A DNA stretch of 64,000 nucleotides from assembly GCA_028751875.1 (NCBI GenBank), contig CM054162.1:1885344-1949343 (forward strand), given 5' to 3'. The stretch's first letter is position 1. Each line of letters opens with the position of its first letter. Source of the stretch: Rapana venosa (taxonomy: Eukaryota; Mollusca; Gastropoda; Neogastropoda; Muricidae). The translations under genes were made by a program, and so were the position numbers. The notes below the pieces were generated by a model that was not told where the DNA came from, ran no database searches, and saw only the letters and a program-made list of their open reading frames with translations. Below, in pieces: positions 22,724-35,165 of the stretch.

Positions 22724-22794
22724 ATCCCTCTCTCTCTTCTCTCTCCTTCTCTCCTTCTCTCTCTTTCAACCTCTCTCTCTTTCTCTCTCCTCTC

Positions 22795-22838
<44 letters not shown>

Positions 22839-22882
22839 CTCTCTCTCTCTCTCATCTCTCTCCCTCTCTCTCTCTCTCTCGA
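22724..22882. repeat. (CT)n tract
   Basis: About 160 bp of CT with a pure core at about 22797-22850. Confidence 0.95.
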
Positions 22883-22898
22883 TAAAGTATGACTCAAA

Positions 22899-24060
22899 GT
22901 GGTCAGTGACTGTGTGAAGACTATGCTTGCTTCTTCTCTGGCATTCCGGTCAGTTTGTGGCCGATTTTTGTCTGTTATTTATTTCTTTCATGACAAAGCA
23001 AGCCAAATTCAAATCAGCCATGAGAAATGCAGTGTACGGCGTGAGAAGCCGTGCATACGGTGTTATGCTTTGGTGGCTCCTCTTTCTACTTTTTCTACGG
23101 AGAATTTAATCCACCAATGTGGAGATGTTGAACTGAGTCCAGGACCCATCCGTAAAACGGAAGGAGGACGAACAATCTACGCTGTCCGCATTGGAACAGC
23201 TCTCGTCGGTACAGCACTGACAAATCCTGACCTCCCGAAGCCAACGAGGCCCCCTCCCCCCCCCCCCAACACTGTCACCTGATTCTATTCAACAGACATT
23301 GTGACCTAGGCTCAGAGATCGAGTGTTACAGCAACACAACGAGGGAAGAATAAAGACAGCAAAACAAAGCTGTTCTAATCTCGAGGAGAGATGAACTGTA
23401 TAAAGCAGCCAAGAAAGGTTTGGAAAACCGAGAATGAAAGTCTGCGGAAGAAATGAAAAGTTAAGTGAAAGAACAGAGTTCTTGGAGAAGAGGTCGACGA
23501 TCTGGAGGGAAGATCTAAGAGAAACAACAATGATAATTCATGGAATCCTCGAGATGAAAAAAGTCTTGGCAGGAATGTAGATCGTGTGCAAGAAATGTTC
23601 ACGGCCCACTAGAAAACTTTCGCAAGCATTCCTTTTGACCGAGTTGCATCGTCTTAGCCAAGCCCAATGCCCCCATTGTTGCCTGCTGTACATTTTTTCA
23701 AAGACAAGGGCTAAATTCTTCAGGCAAAGCAGAAGCCTGAAGGGAGTGGGGTCTTCATTGTGCAGACTTCTCTTTTTCGGGTAAGAGAAATCCGAAGAAG
23801 CATGTGCCGCACCTGAAGACAGCCCGAAGTCAGGACAAAAGGGCGTCGATGTGGTACGACCACCTCGTCCATAGAGGCGAGAAGTTTGGCCGGACGACAG
23901 GATCAGCTGTGTCCTCTGCAATAACGGTCGGCCGGCCCTGCGCAAAATCTGTCCGGACCCGAAACTGTGGAGGCATAAAAAAAAAACAGTCACCGCATGC
24001 ACAGAATACCACGAACAGTTTTTCATGTGCTAAGAAATGGAGGGAAAGGGTGGTTTGAAT
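22899..24060 (+). pseudogene. non-LTR retrotransposon ORF1-like unit with a 2A-like motif
   Basis: The first frame (first ATG 22923, stop at 23280) holds CGDVELSPGP at 23118-23147. This is a near match to the 2A 'ribosome-skipping' consensus D(V/I)ExNPGP, with Ser in place of the conserved Asn. Downstream, across frame changes, comes DDLEGRSKRNN (about 23490-23525) and a DRV..MF block. Then LKGVGSSL (about 23735) and 'LKTARSQDKRASMWYDHLV' with HRGEKF (about 23810-23890) appear. These resemble the coiled-coil/RRM-type ORF1 protein of L1-like and CR1-like elements, an RNA-binding chaperone for the element RNA. 2A-like motifs are known in several non-LTR retrotransposons. At least three frame changes and internal stops make this a pseudogene. 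It sits between two endonuclease-RT remnants but need not belong to either. Confidence 0.75.
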
Positions 24061-24975
24061 GTTGAATAGTGCTGATGCTGAAATGAGCGAGAGTGTAAAA
24101 ATCCTGCAGGGTTTGGATGTAGTGTTGATTGCATGTATAAGAAAAGTTGTAAACAAACCAAAAGTGTGGATTTGAAGAATGAATGTTATTACATCAGCCA
24201 CTATCCAAATATACAATAGAATCCGATATTTTAACCAGAATAAAGTTTATACTAATTCCAGCAAAAAACTAATGTTTTTACAAGAGTTGAAAGTCACGTT
24301 TTGACTTGTTAATACGAAAGGTGATGCATGCTCTTCCAGATTCCAAGCTGTTCAGCACACGACAGTCGATTGATGTGAACAGATGAAACAGAGAGAGAAA
24401 ATAAAGTAATAGAAAAGAAAGAGTGAGGTGGGGGACATGGTAGAGAGAGGAATAACGACTGTAAGGCTGTCCGAGATGAGGGGGAGAAGGTGTGCCAGAA
24501 GAGGGGAAGAGTGCGAGAGGAAGGAGAACACAATGAACACTATGACGGTGACAGTGAGAAAAGAGATAAGATGAGGAGGTGGCGAAGAAGCAATGAGTGT
24601 GAGGACGGAGTGAGAATGGTACGGTGAGGGTGCGCTGAAAAAGAGAATAATGTGAAGGAGGAAGGAGAGTTGAGGAGGGGTACAGTGGGCAGGACATGAC
24701 ACTGCACGTGACTCCAGCTAAGAATGGGATTAAAGGAGATGTCAGAAAGGGATGGTGAGTCTAGGAACGCTAATCCTGCTGACCTGAGCTTTGGACGTTC
24801 GTAGGCCCTGTTGTAAATAATGTATCCTTCTTCACTGGAATATTTGTGGGTTTGTCTTCTAAAATGGAATGACCCAGATTTTGTACAAATTATTTCTCCT
24901 TTTGATTTTGGTGTGTCTTGTTGAACGATTATGGAAAAGTTTCAGTCCCAAGTTTGTTAAAAGATATTAAATATT
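24061..24975. other. unassigned sequence with a purine-rich block
   Basis: Between two LINE remnants. The 24385-24700 part is purine-rich (GA and GGA words with few pure repeats). Antisense Ser/Leu/Pro-rich frames across it have no domain and I reject them. Confidence 0.4.
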
Positions 24976-24984
24976 TGTAAAGCC

Positions 24985-27900
24985 TGAATAAATAATGTCA
25001 AGAAAGGAAGATATTCAGGGAATAATTTGCCTTGTCCGCAAGTCTTTAGTCGGTTTTGTGCACAAACTGAAATGTGACAGACTTCTTCCTTTGCTGTTTT
25101 TGATTGACAAAACTTTTGGGGGGTTGCAAAGATGTTTGTCTTTTGTGTTGTTATATACCTCCGAAAATGCACCCTATTACTGTATTAATGATTATGACAA
25201 TGGGATTGATATTTTGGAACATGTCTAAGGATATCTTCTTTCTTTCCAGGAAGTTGATGTTTTGATAAGTGGCGACAAAATGCCAGGACGGCAGAAATTT
25301 TTCCAGAAATTAGGATGATGATAAACTTCCACCGTTGGCAAAAACAAGAATCCACAGTAGTATTCAAAACATCTGAAGTGATAGATATTAAAACTATATG
25401 GGAAAAAGTTGTTAAGGCTGTGTACTGTAATCGGTCTGTGTATTTTGAATGGGTATGTAATGACGATCACAGGTCGTTCACGATACACTTCGATGTCGAA
25501 ATAGTGTTAATGACCTACTTTTTAGCAACTGTTAATTTCTTGGAGGCTATTAAGGATTAATCACTCTTTTAGGTATAAGACATAATTGAATCGATCATAT
25601 GCCACTCTTATTGTGTTTTTGAAAAACAAAGTAAATTGAAATCCAGTTCAAATGATCTATATATAGTTAGAACTCAGTTTATAATAAATATGTTTGAAAA
25701 AAAGAACGTGAACAACGAGTTTGTACTTCTTGTGAATTCAAATGAAGAGGCAGGGACGTCCGTGTATGGGAAGCTCTCTAGATGTTGATGTTAATGAAGC
25801 CTGGTTAGATTTAATGACATTATTAAAGAACATGCTCAATGATGATAAAAAGAAATTCCTGGTTCAAAGTGAATGAACTAAGGTGAGGAGGGGGTGGGTT
25901 TTGAAGTTTTAGGTAATGTTGGGGGGGGGGAGGTTGAGAGTGCTACACAGCATTGCGGTAATGCGGAGGCTATTGAGAAATTAGAAAAACTCGACAGAAT
26001 GATGACAGGGTTAAGTATTGTATTGCACGACGGGAATATAAGAATCTAAATAAAAAAAGAAAGATACTACAAGGGATGCCTTATAGCTGAACTCTTAAAT
26101 TCTGTGGAATGATCAACATTATTTTTGTGGAGCAGTGCATAAAATATGTAATAGGAAATCACAGCCGCAGAATGACATTTCGATCTCTGATTGGTATCAA
26201 CATTTAAAAAATGTACTAGAAACAGATGTTGAAGAAAATAATATACAGAAAATGATTTAACAGAGAAGGTGATAGGTTTTAAATAGGCCAACTACATCAG
26301 AAGAAGTGGTTACTACTATTAGAAAATTGAAAAACAATAAAACTACAGGTCCTGATGGTCTTATTGGATAATTTTTTAAGATCTCAAATGGAGTCATTGT
26401 CAGTTTTTATAAGGTTGTTCAATTATTTATTGACAGGGAGTATCTTTATCCTGAAAGTGGAATGAGTCTGTTATTTTGCCATATTATTAAAAAGGGGATG
26501 TTAATAATGTCAACAACTATATAGAATATCATTATGTAACTTAGAGTAAACCTATACATTTTTGTTTAATAACAAAAGATTACAAGAATGGATTAAATCA
26601 AAAGATATCACTGTGAACACCACGCTGGTTTCAAGAAAGGTTATAGTACGGTTAATCATGTTTACTTTGTTAGCTTGCAATTCAGAAACAATTCACAATA
26701 ATCGAAAATATATGTAGCCTTTGTTGATTTTGAAAAGGCATTTGATTCCGTTTCTAGAAAACTATATGGCCTATTTTGTTAAACAATAAAATTACAGGTA
26801 GATTAAGACGTTGGTTGAAAGCAGTACCAAGAAGTGAAGGCGAGAAATAAGATCGGCCGCAACATTTTTCAGAAGTTTTTAAACTGCACCCATGAGTAAA
26901 ACAGGGATGTAATGTATCCAGTATTGTTTTCATGTTTTATTAAGACTTAGCTCTAAAACTTCCAAATGTAAACATGGTGTGACTTTGATCTTAATGAATT
27001 ATTATATTGTTATTTGCTGGACGGATATTATTTACTATCGACAACAGTGACTGGTTTACAAAGACAAACTTGATAACTTGTGTACGGCTGCATCTAGTTA
27101 GAAGTTTAAAGGTAAATATGGGTAAAACAAATATATTGTTTTTCGTAAGGGTGGTACTTAGCACGACAAGAAAAATTGACATATGGCAATGTAAAGGTTG
27201 AAGTAGTGAATGTAATAAAAAAACCTGGGTCTATGGTTTTCAACTAGACTTAGTTTTCGCTTTGCATATCCAGTCCTATGAGGACAAGCAAGAAAGAAGT
27301 TTTTGCAATTTTCGTGTGCTGTATAAATGGCCTGCTGTAATTTTTCTCTTTTTTGTAAACTATATGATACTCAGGTACAGTCAATATTGTTGTATGGAGC
27401 TGAAATCGGCTTTTGAAAAAAGCCACAGGTTGAAAATGAACGTACATGCTACGAACGTTTTTTTGAATGTAGACCTTCGAACGCCCCATGACCTTGTGCA
27501 AGGGAGCTTGGAGATTTCCATACATATTAACTCATAACGTAAAATGTATTAAATCGGTTAACATTGACTCGTATGGATAAGTAGAATCCCTTTAAAAGCA
27601 TATGGATGGTGTATAAATTTAGACCGAAATGGTATGAAAACTTGGTTTACCGAGTGTTCGTGAGTGCGTAAATTCATATGATTTCCTTTTGACTGGGATA
27701 ATCAAGGTACCAGTGTATCTCAAGCCTTCTTAAAAAGTTTCACCAAAGCTTAAAGATTGCAGATGGCAAAATTGGCATGAACATATGTATAACAGGGACA
27801 GATTTGCTCATATAGGCCGTTTAAAACAACTTGTTTTCGAAGAAATGTAATATTGACTTTAAAAAAATCGTATTTAATAGTGCTCTTACTAAATTTAGTT

Positions 27901-28075
27901 GGTGTTCAAGATATTGCAAGTCCCGAAATAATACCAGAACAGCACGAAGATGAAACGAAATGCCGTTTATGTCATAGTGCAATAGAAGACGAAATTCATT
28001 TCTTGTTTTGTTTGTCCACCTTACACGATCTTAAGATCAATTCATTAGCCCAAAATATTAATGGATGAGCCTTGT
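24985..28075 (+). pseudogene. decayed LINE ORF2: endonuclease to C-terminal CCHC-like motif
   Basis: The plus strand reads, with many shifts, an endonuclease segment (GIICLVRKSLVGFVHKL at 25016-25066, YTSENAPYY at 25155-25180, VLISGD at about 25258). A linker follows (ISDWYQH and ETDVEENNIQK, 26180-26250). RT parts come next: LKNNKTTGPDGLIG (26326-26368), a FKKGYSTVNHV block (about 26630), VAFVDFEKAFDSVSRK (26714-26761), then LFAGRILF (27010-27033). The end has YLGLW-like and LLYGAE-like blocks and C-x2-C-x8-H-x3-C at 27961-28011. LFAGR stands where the catalytic xxDD is expected, so both aspartates are gone. It differs in sequence from the LINEs at 19.5, 40 and 55 kb and probably represents another lineage. 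It is inactive. Confidence 0.85.
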
Positions 28076-28179
28076 AACATTAAGGTAAATGTTCTTCGGA
28101 CAACAAAACATGAGACAACTTTAACAGAACTTGCCAATGGTCTGTTTTTAACCTGCATTGAAAAGGGTAAATACTGGGG

Positions 28180-28182
<3 letters not shown>

Positions 28183-28251
<69 letters not shown>
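28183..28251. repeat. poly-G run, 69 bp
   Basis: Sixty-nine uninterrupted G, preceded by GGGGGGA. Runs this long are rare in animal DNA. It may be a real G4-prone tract or a sequencing/gap-filling artefact. The Gly- and Pro-rich frames over it are artefacts. Confidence 0.9.
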
Positions 28252-28252
<1 letters not shown>

Positions 28253-28825
28253 GCCGAGCGTAATAGGACAAATGCATACTTATTTTTGCAGCTTACGGTG
28301 ACTGGTGAGCTGGGAACTATATTGTGTTCTTGTTGTTTCATGATGATGTTAACCCCCTTCAGAAGGGGCCAGGCCTAAATCTGAATTAAACTATTCGCAT
28401 TCGCGAATTCGCATTCTCTCTCTCTCTCTTATGCTCTTTTTTTTTTTATGTTTTTTACTTCCCCCCACCCCCCCCTCTCTCTCCTGCCTCCTCCTCTTAT
28501 AAAGTCACTCTAATACAAACATTTAAAAGCCGCCCTTTCCCAACATTTTATGTGAAGTGTACCCAGGCCGCTCTCTACCATCCCCCCCGATCTGGCCTGC
28601 AGTATTACACACATCAAAAATAAAATATTTAGAGGCGGGCCACTTTTTGTGTATCCCTGTGAAAGCGAGTCGAAAGAGCCGCATTAAGAAAGGGATGCGG
28701 GCAATGGAGTGGGGTGCTTTCCCCAACCCTTTTAGTATCTCCGACAAGATCTCAAACTAACGACAAGAAAACACCAGGATTAAAAAATGCCATCGGGCCA
28801 AAAACTCCTGAATCAGGATAAAAAA
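28253..28825. other. unassigned sequence
   Basis: Contains a short CT tract (about 28414-28430) and C-rich runs. The homopolymer-inflated texture described below begins near 28440. Confidence 0.4.
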
Positions 28826-28829
28826 CCCG

Positions 28830-29068
28830 CAAACTAAAATGGTAGGGGACGTCACACGAACATCTGGATGGCCAAGACTTCCTCCCGGGAAAGTACAAGG
28901 AGGGAGACGAAAGGCAGACGGAAAAACCGATGGGAAAAAACATCGAGAGTGGATGGCCTTGATGGCACGACTTGCTACTGAAATCTGAAAACCACGGGGA
29001 TGGAGGAAGCGGGTTTAAATCTTCATGGTGTCCCAAAGGGGACAAGACTACGGGATTTGGGAAAAAGG
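28830..29068 (+). mobile_element. LINE C-terminal tail fragment
   Basis: Across frames it reads KLKW, then TNIWMAKTSSREST, a basic RRETKGRRKNRW stretch, a WTG-like motif (GLDGTT) and a final SSWCPKGDKTT segment. The order matches the tails at 15498 (+), 40010-41900 (+) and 50985-51250 (-). The RT is missing, so it is a truncated insertion or remnant. Confidence 0.7.
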
Positions 29069-29269
29069 GAATCTGTCCTTTTCAATCTTTTTCCCCCCCC
29101 TCTTTCAAATTAAAAGCACAGTGGGGGTTTTTTTTAATGCAAAGTTGCGTGGCTTTGCCGATTCGAAAACCCTTCCCTTTAAGCCTGAAGGTTCTTGAAA
29201 TTTTGGTTAAATTTCATTTGGGGCATTGGTAAAAGGAGGTGGCTGTTTTAAAGATTGTCCATGTCAATC

Positions 29270-30515
29270 CAATGAAAACCGAGGGGAAAAAAAGCAAAAA
29301 AAACAGAAAAAAATACAAAAAGCAACGTCACAAAACCCCCCCCAAACGGGGTTTCCCCCCGGGCAGGGGCACCCCCCCAAATCCCACACAAAACCCCTAC
29401 CCCCCCCCAAAACCCCAAAAAAAAAAGGGGGGGAAAAAGGGGAAAAAAAAGGGGAAAAGGGGGGGAAAAAAGGAAAAGGGGAAAAAGGGGGAAAGAAGAA
29501 AAACAAAAAAAGAAAAAAGAAAAAAAGAAAAAGGGGCGACCGGGGCCGAGGAAAAGACGGGAAAACGAGAGAAGACAAAAAGAAAAGAAAGGGGAAAACA
29601 AAAGAAGAAAAAAGAGAAAAAACCCGAGACAGAAAAAAACGAGCAGGGAGACAAAAAGCAAGGGGAAAGGGAGACAGAGACAGAGAGAGAGACAAGAGAG
29701 ACGACAACAGAGACCGAAGAGAGACAGAGACAGAAGAGAACGACAGACAAGCAGAGAAGAAGGAGACGGAGAGAGAGGGAGGAGAGAGAGAGAGACAGAC
29801 AGACAGACAGGACAGAGAGAGAGACGAAGAGGAGACAGACAGCGGGGACAAGAGAGAACAGACAGACAGAAAGACAAGAGAGAGAGAGACGACAGAGGGC
29901 ACGAGAGAGAGAGACAGAGAGAGCAGACAGACAAAAACAGAGAGAGCGACAGGGAGACAGGGGACGACAGATAGACGAAACAGAGGACGAGATACAAAGA
30001 GACAGAAAAATGAGAGCAAGGCATACTCCCCACGGCGTACCCCTCCCCCCCCCACCCCTTCACCCACCTGCACCCCCCCCCCCCCCCATCCCCTCCCAAA
30101 GCACACACACAAGCGCATCAAGAACACAGAGAAAAAGAGAGAGACAGAGACGACAGTGAGAAGAGAGAGACAGAGACAGACAGTGAAAAAAGAGAGAGAC
30201 AGAAAACAGACATGAGAAAGAGAGAGACAGAGAAAGACAGAGAGAAAGAGAGAGACGAGACAGACAGAGAGAAAGAGAGAGACAGAGACAGACAGTGAGA
30301 AAGAGAGAGGACATAGACAACAGTGAAAAGAGGCAGAGACAGACAGAGAGAAAGAGAGAGCAGAGACAGACACAAACACAGACACGGAAGCAGAGACAGA
30401 CAGACAGACCAGAAACAGAGAAACAGACAGACATACAGGGCAGAGGGACAGAAACAGAGGGAAAACAGACCAAAGACAAGCAACGAAGCGCAGCCCGCTT
30501 GCAAAGGGAAACAAA
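29270..30515. repeat. purine-rich A/G runs then GACAGA/GAGACA tract
   Basis: 29270-29650 consists of A- and G-runs. 29650-30470 is a degenerate GAGACAGA microsatellite interrupted by a C-rich block at 30030-30110. Three overlapping long frames on both strands (up to about 416 residues) are Arg/Glu/Lys- or Leu/Ser/Cys-only and are rejected as genes. Confidence 0.8.
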
Positions 30516-31614
30516 ACTGCCCCTCCCCCGGGACTGGCGAAAACCCAAACGAACTTCCCCTTCCCCCCCCCTTTTTAATGCTTCCTCGTTTTTTTTAACG
30601 TCTTTTTTTCCCCTTTCTTTCCCCCTTTTTTGGGGGTTTTTTTTTTTTGGGGGGGGCGGGAAAAAAAAGGCCCCCCCCCCCCCCCCCCCGGGGGCCCCCC
30701 CGGGGGAAAAAGGAAAAAAAACCCGAAAAAAAAAAAGGCCCCGGGGAAGGGACGACGGGCCCCGGAAAAACGGGGCCCCCCAAAACGCCAAAACAAACGC
30801 TGACAAAAACGGGGCAGGCGGGCAAAAGGGGGCACAACCCCCACGGCACCCCCCCCCCCCCCCCTTCACCCACCCCCCCCCCCCCCCCCCCTTTCCCCCC
30901 CAACCCAACACAAGCGCATCAAGCCCCAGGGGGGCCCGGGGGGGAAAAAAAAACGGCGGACGTAAAAAAAAAACCGGGGGGGAAAAAAACGGCGGGGGGG
31001 GGCCCAAAAGGGGGAAAAAACGCGGGGAAAAAGAGGCAAACGCGGAAAAGTCGGAAAACAGCGAAAAAAAAGGGGCGGCCCAGCCAAAAACCCCAACACA
31101 AACCCGGACAGCCCGAAAAAGGAAACAACAGACCGAAGGGGAAAAACAAAAGAGTTACAGAAACCAAAATGACAGACAGAAAAAAAGAAAAACTTGACAA
31201 AAGGGGAACAAAACAAAAACCCCCCCCGGGTTTTTTTGGGAAAATTTTTGTAAGATTTTTTTCCCCCCCCTTTTTAAATTTTTTTTAAGTTTTTTTCGGG
31301 TTTTTTTTGGGGATTTTGGGATTTTTTTTGAAACATCTCCTTAAAATGTGGGGTTTTCGAGGTTTTTTTTGTGTGTTTTTTTTTTTGTTTTTTTTTTTTA
31401 GATTTGGTGAGTTGCTGCGCTACAAAACCCAGTTTGAACTTTTTGAAAACTGTCTTACAAGGCCAGACCGTGGGAAAAAAAAAGAAAAGAAGATAAGGCA
31501 GAAGACCCAAGCTTTTTCTTTTGGGAACTCACGCAAATCCTGGGGAAAGGCCTGAGAACCATGAAGTAAAGCGTACAGGCAGTAAAGCCAAGACCCAAAG
31601 GAGGAGCACATGGA

Positions 31615-32082
31615 AAAGGGAAAGGGAAAGGGAAGGGGGGAGCACGGGGAGAAGGAAGGAAAAAAAGGGAAAGGAAGGAAGGAGGGGGAAAGTCATGTCT
31701 GCCCCTGTCTGCCTGTCTTTCTGTAGGGTCTGTCTCTGTTTTTCTGCCCGCTGTCTCCCCTTTTTCCCTTGGGTCCTGTCTCTCGGGCTCTCTGTCTTTT
31801 GCCCTTCAGATTTTCTGTCTCGGGGGGGGTTTCTCTCTCCCTGTCTCTCTCTCTCTCTCCCCCATCTCTTCCCTCTTTCCCAAACCCTTTCTCTCCCCAA
31901 ACCCCCTCTCTCCCCCCCCACCCTCTCTCTCTCCCCCCCCCCCTCCTCTCTCCCCCCCCCCCTATTTTTTTGACCCTCCCCCCCCCCTCTCTCCCTACCC
32001 TTTCTCTCCCCCCCCACCCTATCTCTTTTCCCACCCCTCTTCTCTCTCCCTTCTTCCCCCTCTCTCTTTTCTCTCTCCCCCT

Positions 32083-32115
<33 letters not shown>

Positions 32116-32140
32116 GTCTTTCACTCTCTAGGTGTAGGGG
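31615..32140. repeat. GGA-rich then CTCT/CCCC tract
   Basis: A purine part (31615-31695) is followed by CT repeats with long C-runs to 32130. This is damaged microsatellite sequence. Confidence 0.8.
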
Positions 32141-32149
32141 GCCTGACCC

Positions 32150-33320
32150 CGACTGGGGGGAAGGCAGCAGGTGAGAAGGTGGAAATACCATTTTATGTTT
32201 GTGATTTGGTTGTTGCGGGGCTGTTTGCTTTTGTTGTTGCGGCTTTGGATTTTTTTTTTTGGGGGGGTTTTTCCGGGCTCTTTTCCTTGGTTGTTTTTTG
32301 TTTTTTTTTGGGTTCCCGGTGGGGTTCTTCCCCCCTTTGGTTGTTTTTTCCCCCCAAAAATTGAGGGGTTTCCCGGTTTAATTTTTCCCCCAAAACCATT
32401 TGGGGTTTTTTAATTCACCTCGGTAAAAAAGGGGGGTTTAACCCCCCGTTTCAATGAAACCCCAGGCCCTTAATTCTTTTCGGGGTTTGGGAAAGAAAGG
32501 GGGGGATTTATAATAAGCAGTTCCCGACCCCCATTTTAACCCCTTTGGATTAACAGAGGGGTGGGTGGGGGTTTAAAAACCCCACGGGTTTTGACTTTCC
32601 CTGGGGGGCAACGGTTAAGGAAACCCCGAAATGGGGAATGGGGGCTACCTTTTAAAAAGTAGGCAAAAAGGGGCCCGCATACGCGACATTTCCACCATTG
32701 CCGACCTGAGAACTGTGGGGGGAAATGCAAAAAAAAAAACTTTTTACTGCGTGTGTTTAAATTTTTAATCTCATCTTACTAAAAGCGGGGTCTTGGTGGG
32801 GGGACATAGCCAGGACCCCCCAAAAACGTCCAATCGATAGTCACTCGTGCCTCAAATCTGATGACAACCTAGTCCCCCCTCCCCTTCTCCCCCCTCTCTT
32901 CCTCCTCCCCCTTCCTCTCCCTTTTTCCCTTTCCCCCTCCTCTCTACCTCCTTTTCCTCCTCGTTTTTCTCAAATTTTGTTCAAAAACAAAGGGCAGGTC
33001 CAATCTTTTTGAAACGCAGTCATTTTTGGGAGTATAAATTTAAACTTTATATCGTCGGATAATTTTGGCTAAAAATGAGTTGTTTCATAAAACTGGAAAA
33101 GCGAACTAGAAAAAGGACTTTTTGGGGTGGCTTACTTTTTCCCTGTGGAGCCCTAAAGAAAGGTTTTGGACCCAGAAACATTACATAAAAACCCTTTTCC
33201 ATTTTTTAAACCCCCCAAAATTTAAAAAATTGAAAAAAACACAATTTAAAAAAATTCAAACAGGGAAACTTTTAAAGGCATGGATTATTTTTTTTACAAT
33301 TACCGGGCTAAGAAAAAACA
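32150..33320. other. unassigned, homopolymer-inflated sequence
   Basis: No protein or repeat family could be read. C/T-rich runs at 32875-32975. Frames such as 32536-32730 on the minus strand lack any domain. Confidence 0.4.
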
Positions 33321-33321
33321 C

Positions 33322-33380
33322 ACCCCCCACACACCCACCCACACACACACACAAAAACACAAACACACACACCACACATA

Positions 33381-33412
<32 letters not shown>

Positions 33413-33461
33413 CACCAACACACACAAAACCACACCACACACACAAAACACACACTACCCC

Positions 33462-33497
<36 letters not shown>
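33322..33497. repeat. (CA)n tract
   Basis: CA repeats with CACC and CAAA variants, ending in a pure run of about 30 bp. Confidence 0.95.
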
Positions 33498-33567
33498 TGC
33501 CATTTACCTCGATTTTAACAATCGAAACATGGACTAAAAAGGAAATCAATTATGAAAATTAAAATTA

Positions 33568-33725
33568 TGTTTCTCTCTCTCTCTCTCCCCTCTCTTCTCT
33601 CTCTCTCTTCTCTCTCTCTTTCTCTCTCTTCTCTCTCCTCCCCTCTCTCTTCTCTCTCTCTCCCTTTCTCTCTCCCCCTCTCCCTCTCCTCTCTTTCTCT
33701 CTTTTCCCCTCTCTTTCCTTTTGTT
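33568..33725. repeat. (CT)n tract
   Basis: CTCT with frequent CC or TT doublets. Confidence 0.9.
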
Positions 33726-33780
33726 TTCCTTTTGTCGGGTTTGTTTTTTTTTTTTTGGTTTTTTTTTTTTTTGGTTTTTT

Positions 33781-33856
33781 TATGTGTGTGTGTGTATGTG
33801 TGAATGGGTACGGCGTGCGGGGGCCGTGCGCGTGTGTGTGGTGTGTGTGTGTGTTT
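33781..33856. repeat. (TG)n tract
   Basis: Short TG blocks separated by a GC-rich interruption. Confidence 0.85.
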
Positions 33857-35165
33857 CTTTCGTTTTTACGCCCCTGTTCACTAAAAGGGGATATTAGACG
33901 TTGGAGGCGGGGGAGGGGGGGGGGGCCCGCTTAAGAGATAAGGGCTTTAAGAAAAAGATTTGCTTGTTAAAAAGAATGCACATTGTTAAATGGCAAAGAA
34001 AAACAAACATTAACAAACATAAACACTTGAAAAATACTTTTAAAGTTGGAACAGAAACAATTGTGAACTACTTGAAACGCCAGCTGTGAATCAACAAACT
34101 GTAAGTCCCAAACGATCATTTTTTACAAAAAAAAATGGGAATACTGGGGATTGCAACAGGGAAACAATTTTTTCTCACATTTTAACTCGGGAATTAATTT
34201 TAAAACTTTATGCAGAGACTTACCCTTGGGAAATGTGGGTTAAAAAAACTTTTGAAAAACATTAAAAATTGAACAAAAAGGGGGGGGGGGGGGGGGGGGG
34301 GGAACATTCAAAAATTTTTTTCCCCCAGCTTTATACATTGTATATTTTTGGCAAATTTTGCTCAAAAGGGGCATTTAATTTTTAAATTTCTGTAGACTAG
34401 AAAAAACATTTTTTTATTTACAGATTTTCGAAAGCCGTTTCTGAATACAAAAAATGTTCTCCCTATCCCGAGCTGAAAAAAGTGTGCTGGGGGTAAACCC
34501 GGGCCCTTCCTGTTTCTTTTCCCAAGATTTAAAAGAAAAATTTTTAAAAAAGTTGCATAGTATACATTTTTCTTTCCTTTTTGGCCCGCTTTTTCAACTT
34601 GTTCATTGGGGTTTTTGTGGGTTGTGTGTGTGTGTGTTTTGGGTGTGTGTGGGATAGCAAAAGGAATCAACTTGTGTGTTTATCTGTGTTTAAAATTTGA
34701 ACTTTAATAAGCTTTGTGGGGGTTTTTTAGAACAGACAACACTAGGAATACCCCAAACCAATCAAGTTAAAAAAAGTACTGTTTTAAGGGTGCCCTTAGT
34801 TCTTCTCCAACATTATGAGCTAACATTATTGCTTATTGCAATACAGCCGCGTGGACAATAAACAAGCTAATGATGAAAGCAACATAGTTTTCATCTTTTT
34901 ACATGAAAAGGGAAAATTTTTCCCCACATCGGGTTTGATGAAACGGGAAAATGCTTACCACCAAACACCTGGCCTTGACTTCAGCCCCTTTCCCCTGTGA
35001 GGATTACTATGTCAAATTATCATGCCATTTTCTATGCTCTTTCATTAGAACAACAACAATCACACATGTGGGTCCGCAGCTACTCCCCTGGGTCTCTGTC
35101 CCCAATGTCCTGTCTGCTTTTAACCCCTCTGCCTGTCTGTCTGTTTTTTGCAAACTGTTTCGCTC
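33857..35165. other. unassigned sequence with a 23-bp G-run
   Basis: Poor-quality texture throughout. A G-run lies at about 34280-34302 and TG at 34620-34652. No gene or family recognised. Confidence 0.4.

Noticed and set aside
28061..28378. Poly-Gly/poly-Pro proteins across 28183-28251
   Set aside because: Caused by a single G-run; the flanks are LINE remnant on one side and unassigned sequence on the other.
29226..30515. Long Arg/Glu/Lys frames (plus) and Leu/Ser/Cys frames (minus), up to about 416 residues
   Set aside because: They translate a degenerate GAGACA microsatellite and homopolymer runs, overlap each other on both strands, and have no domain or complex region.
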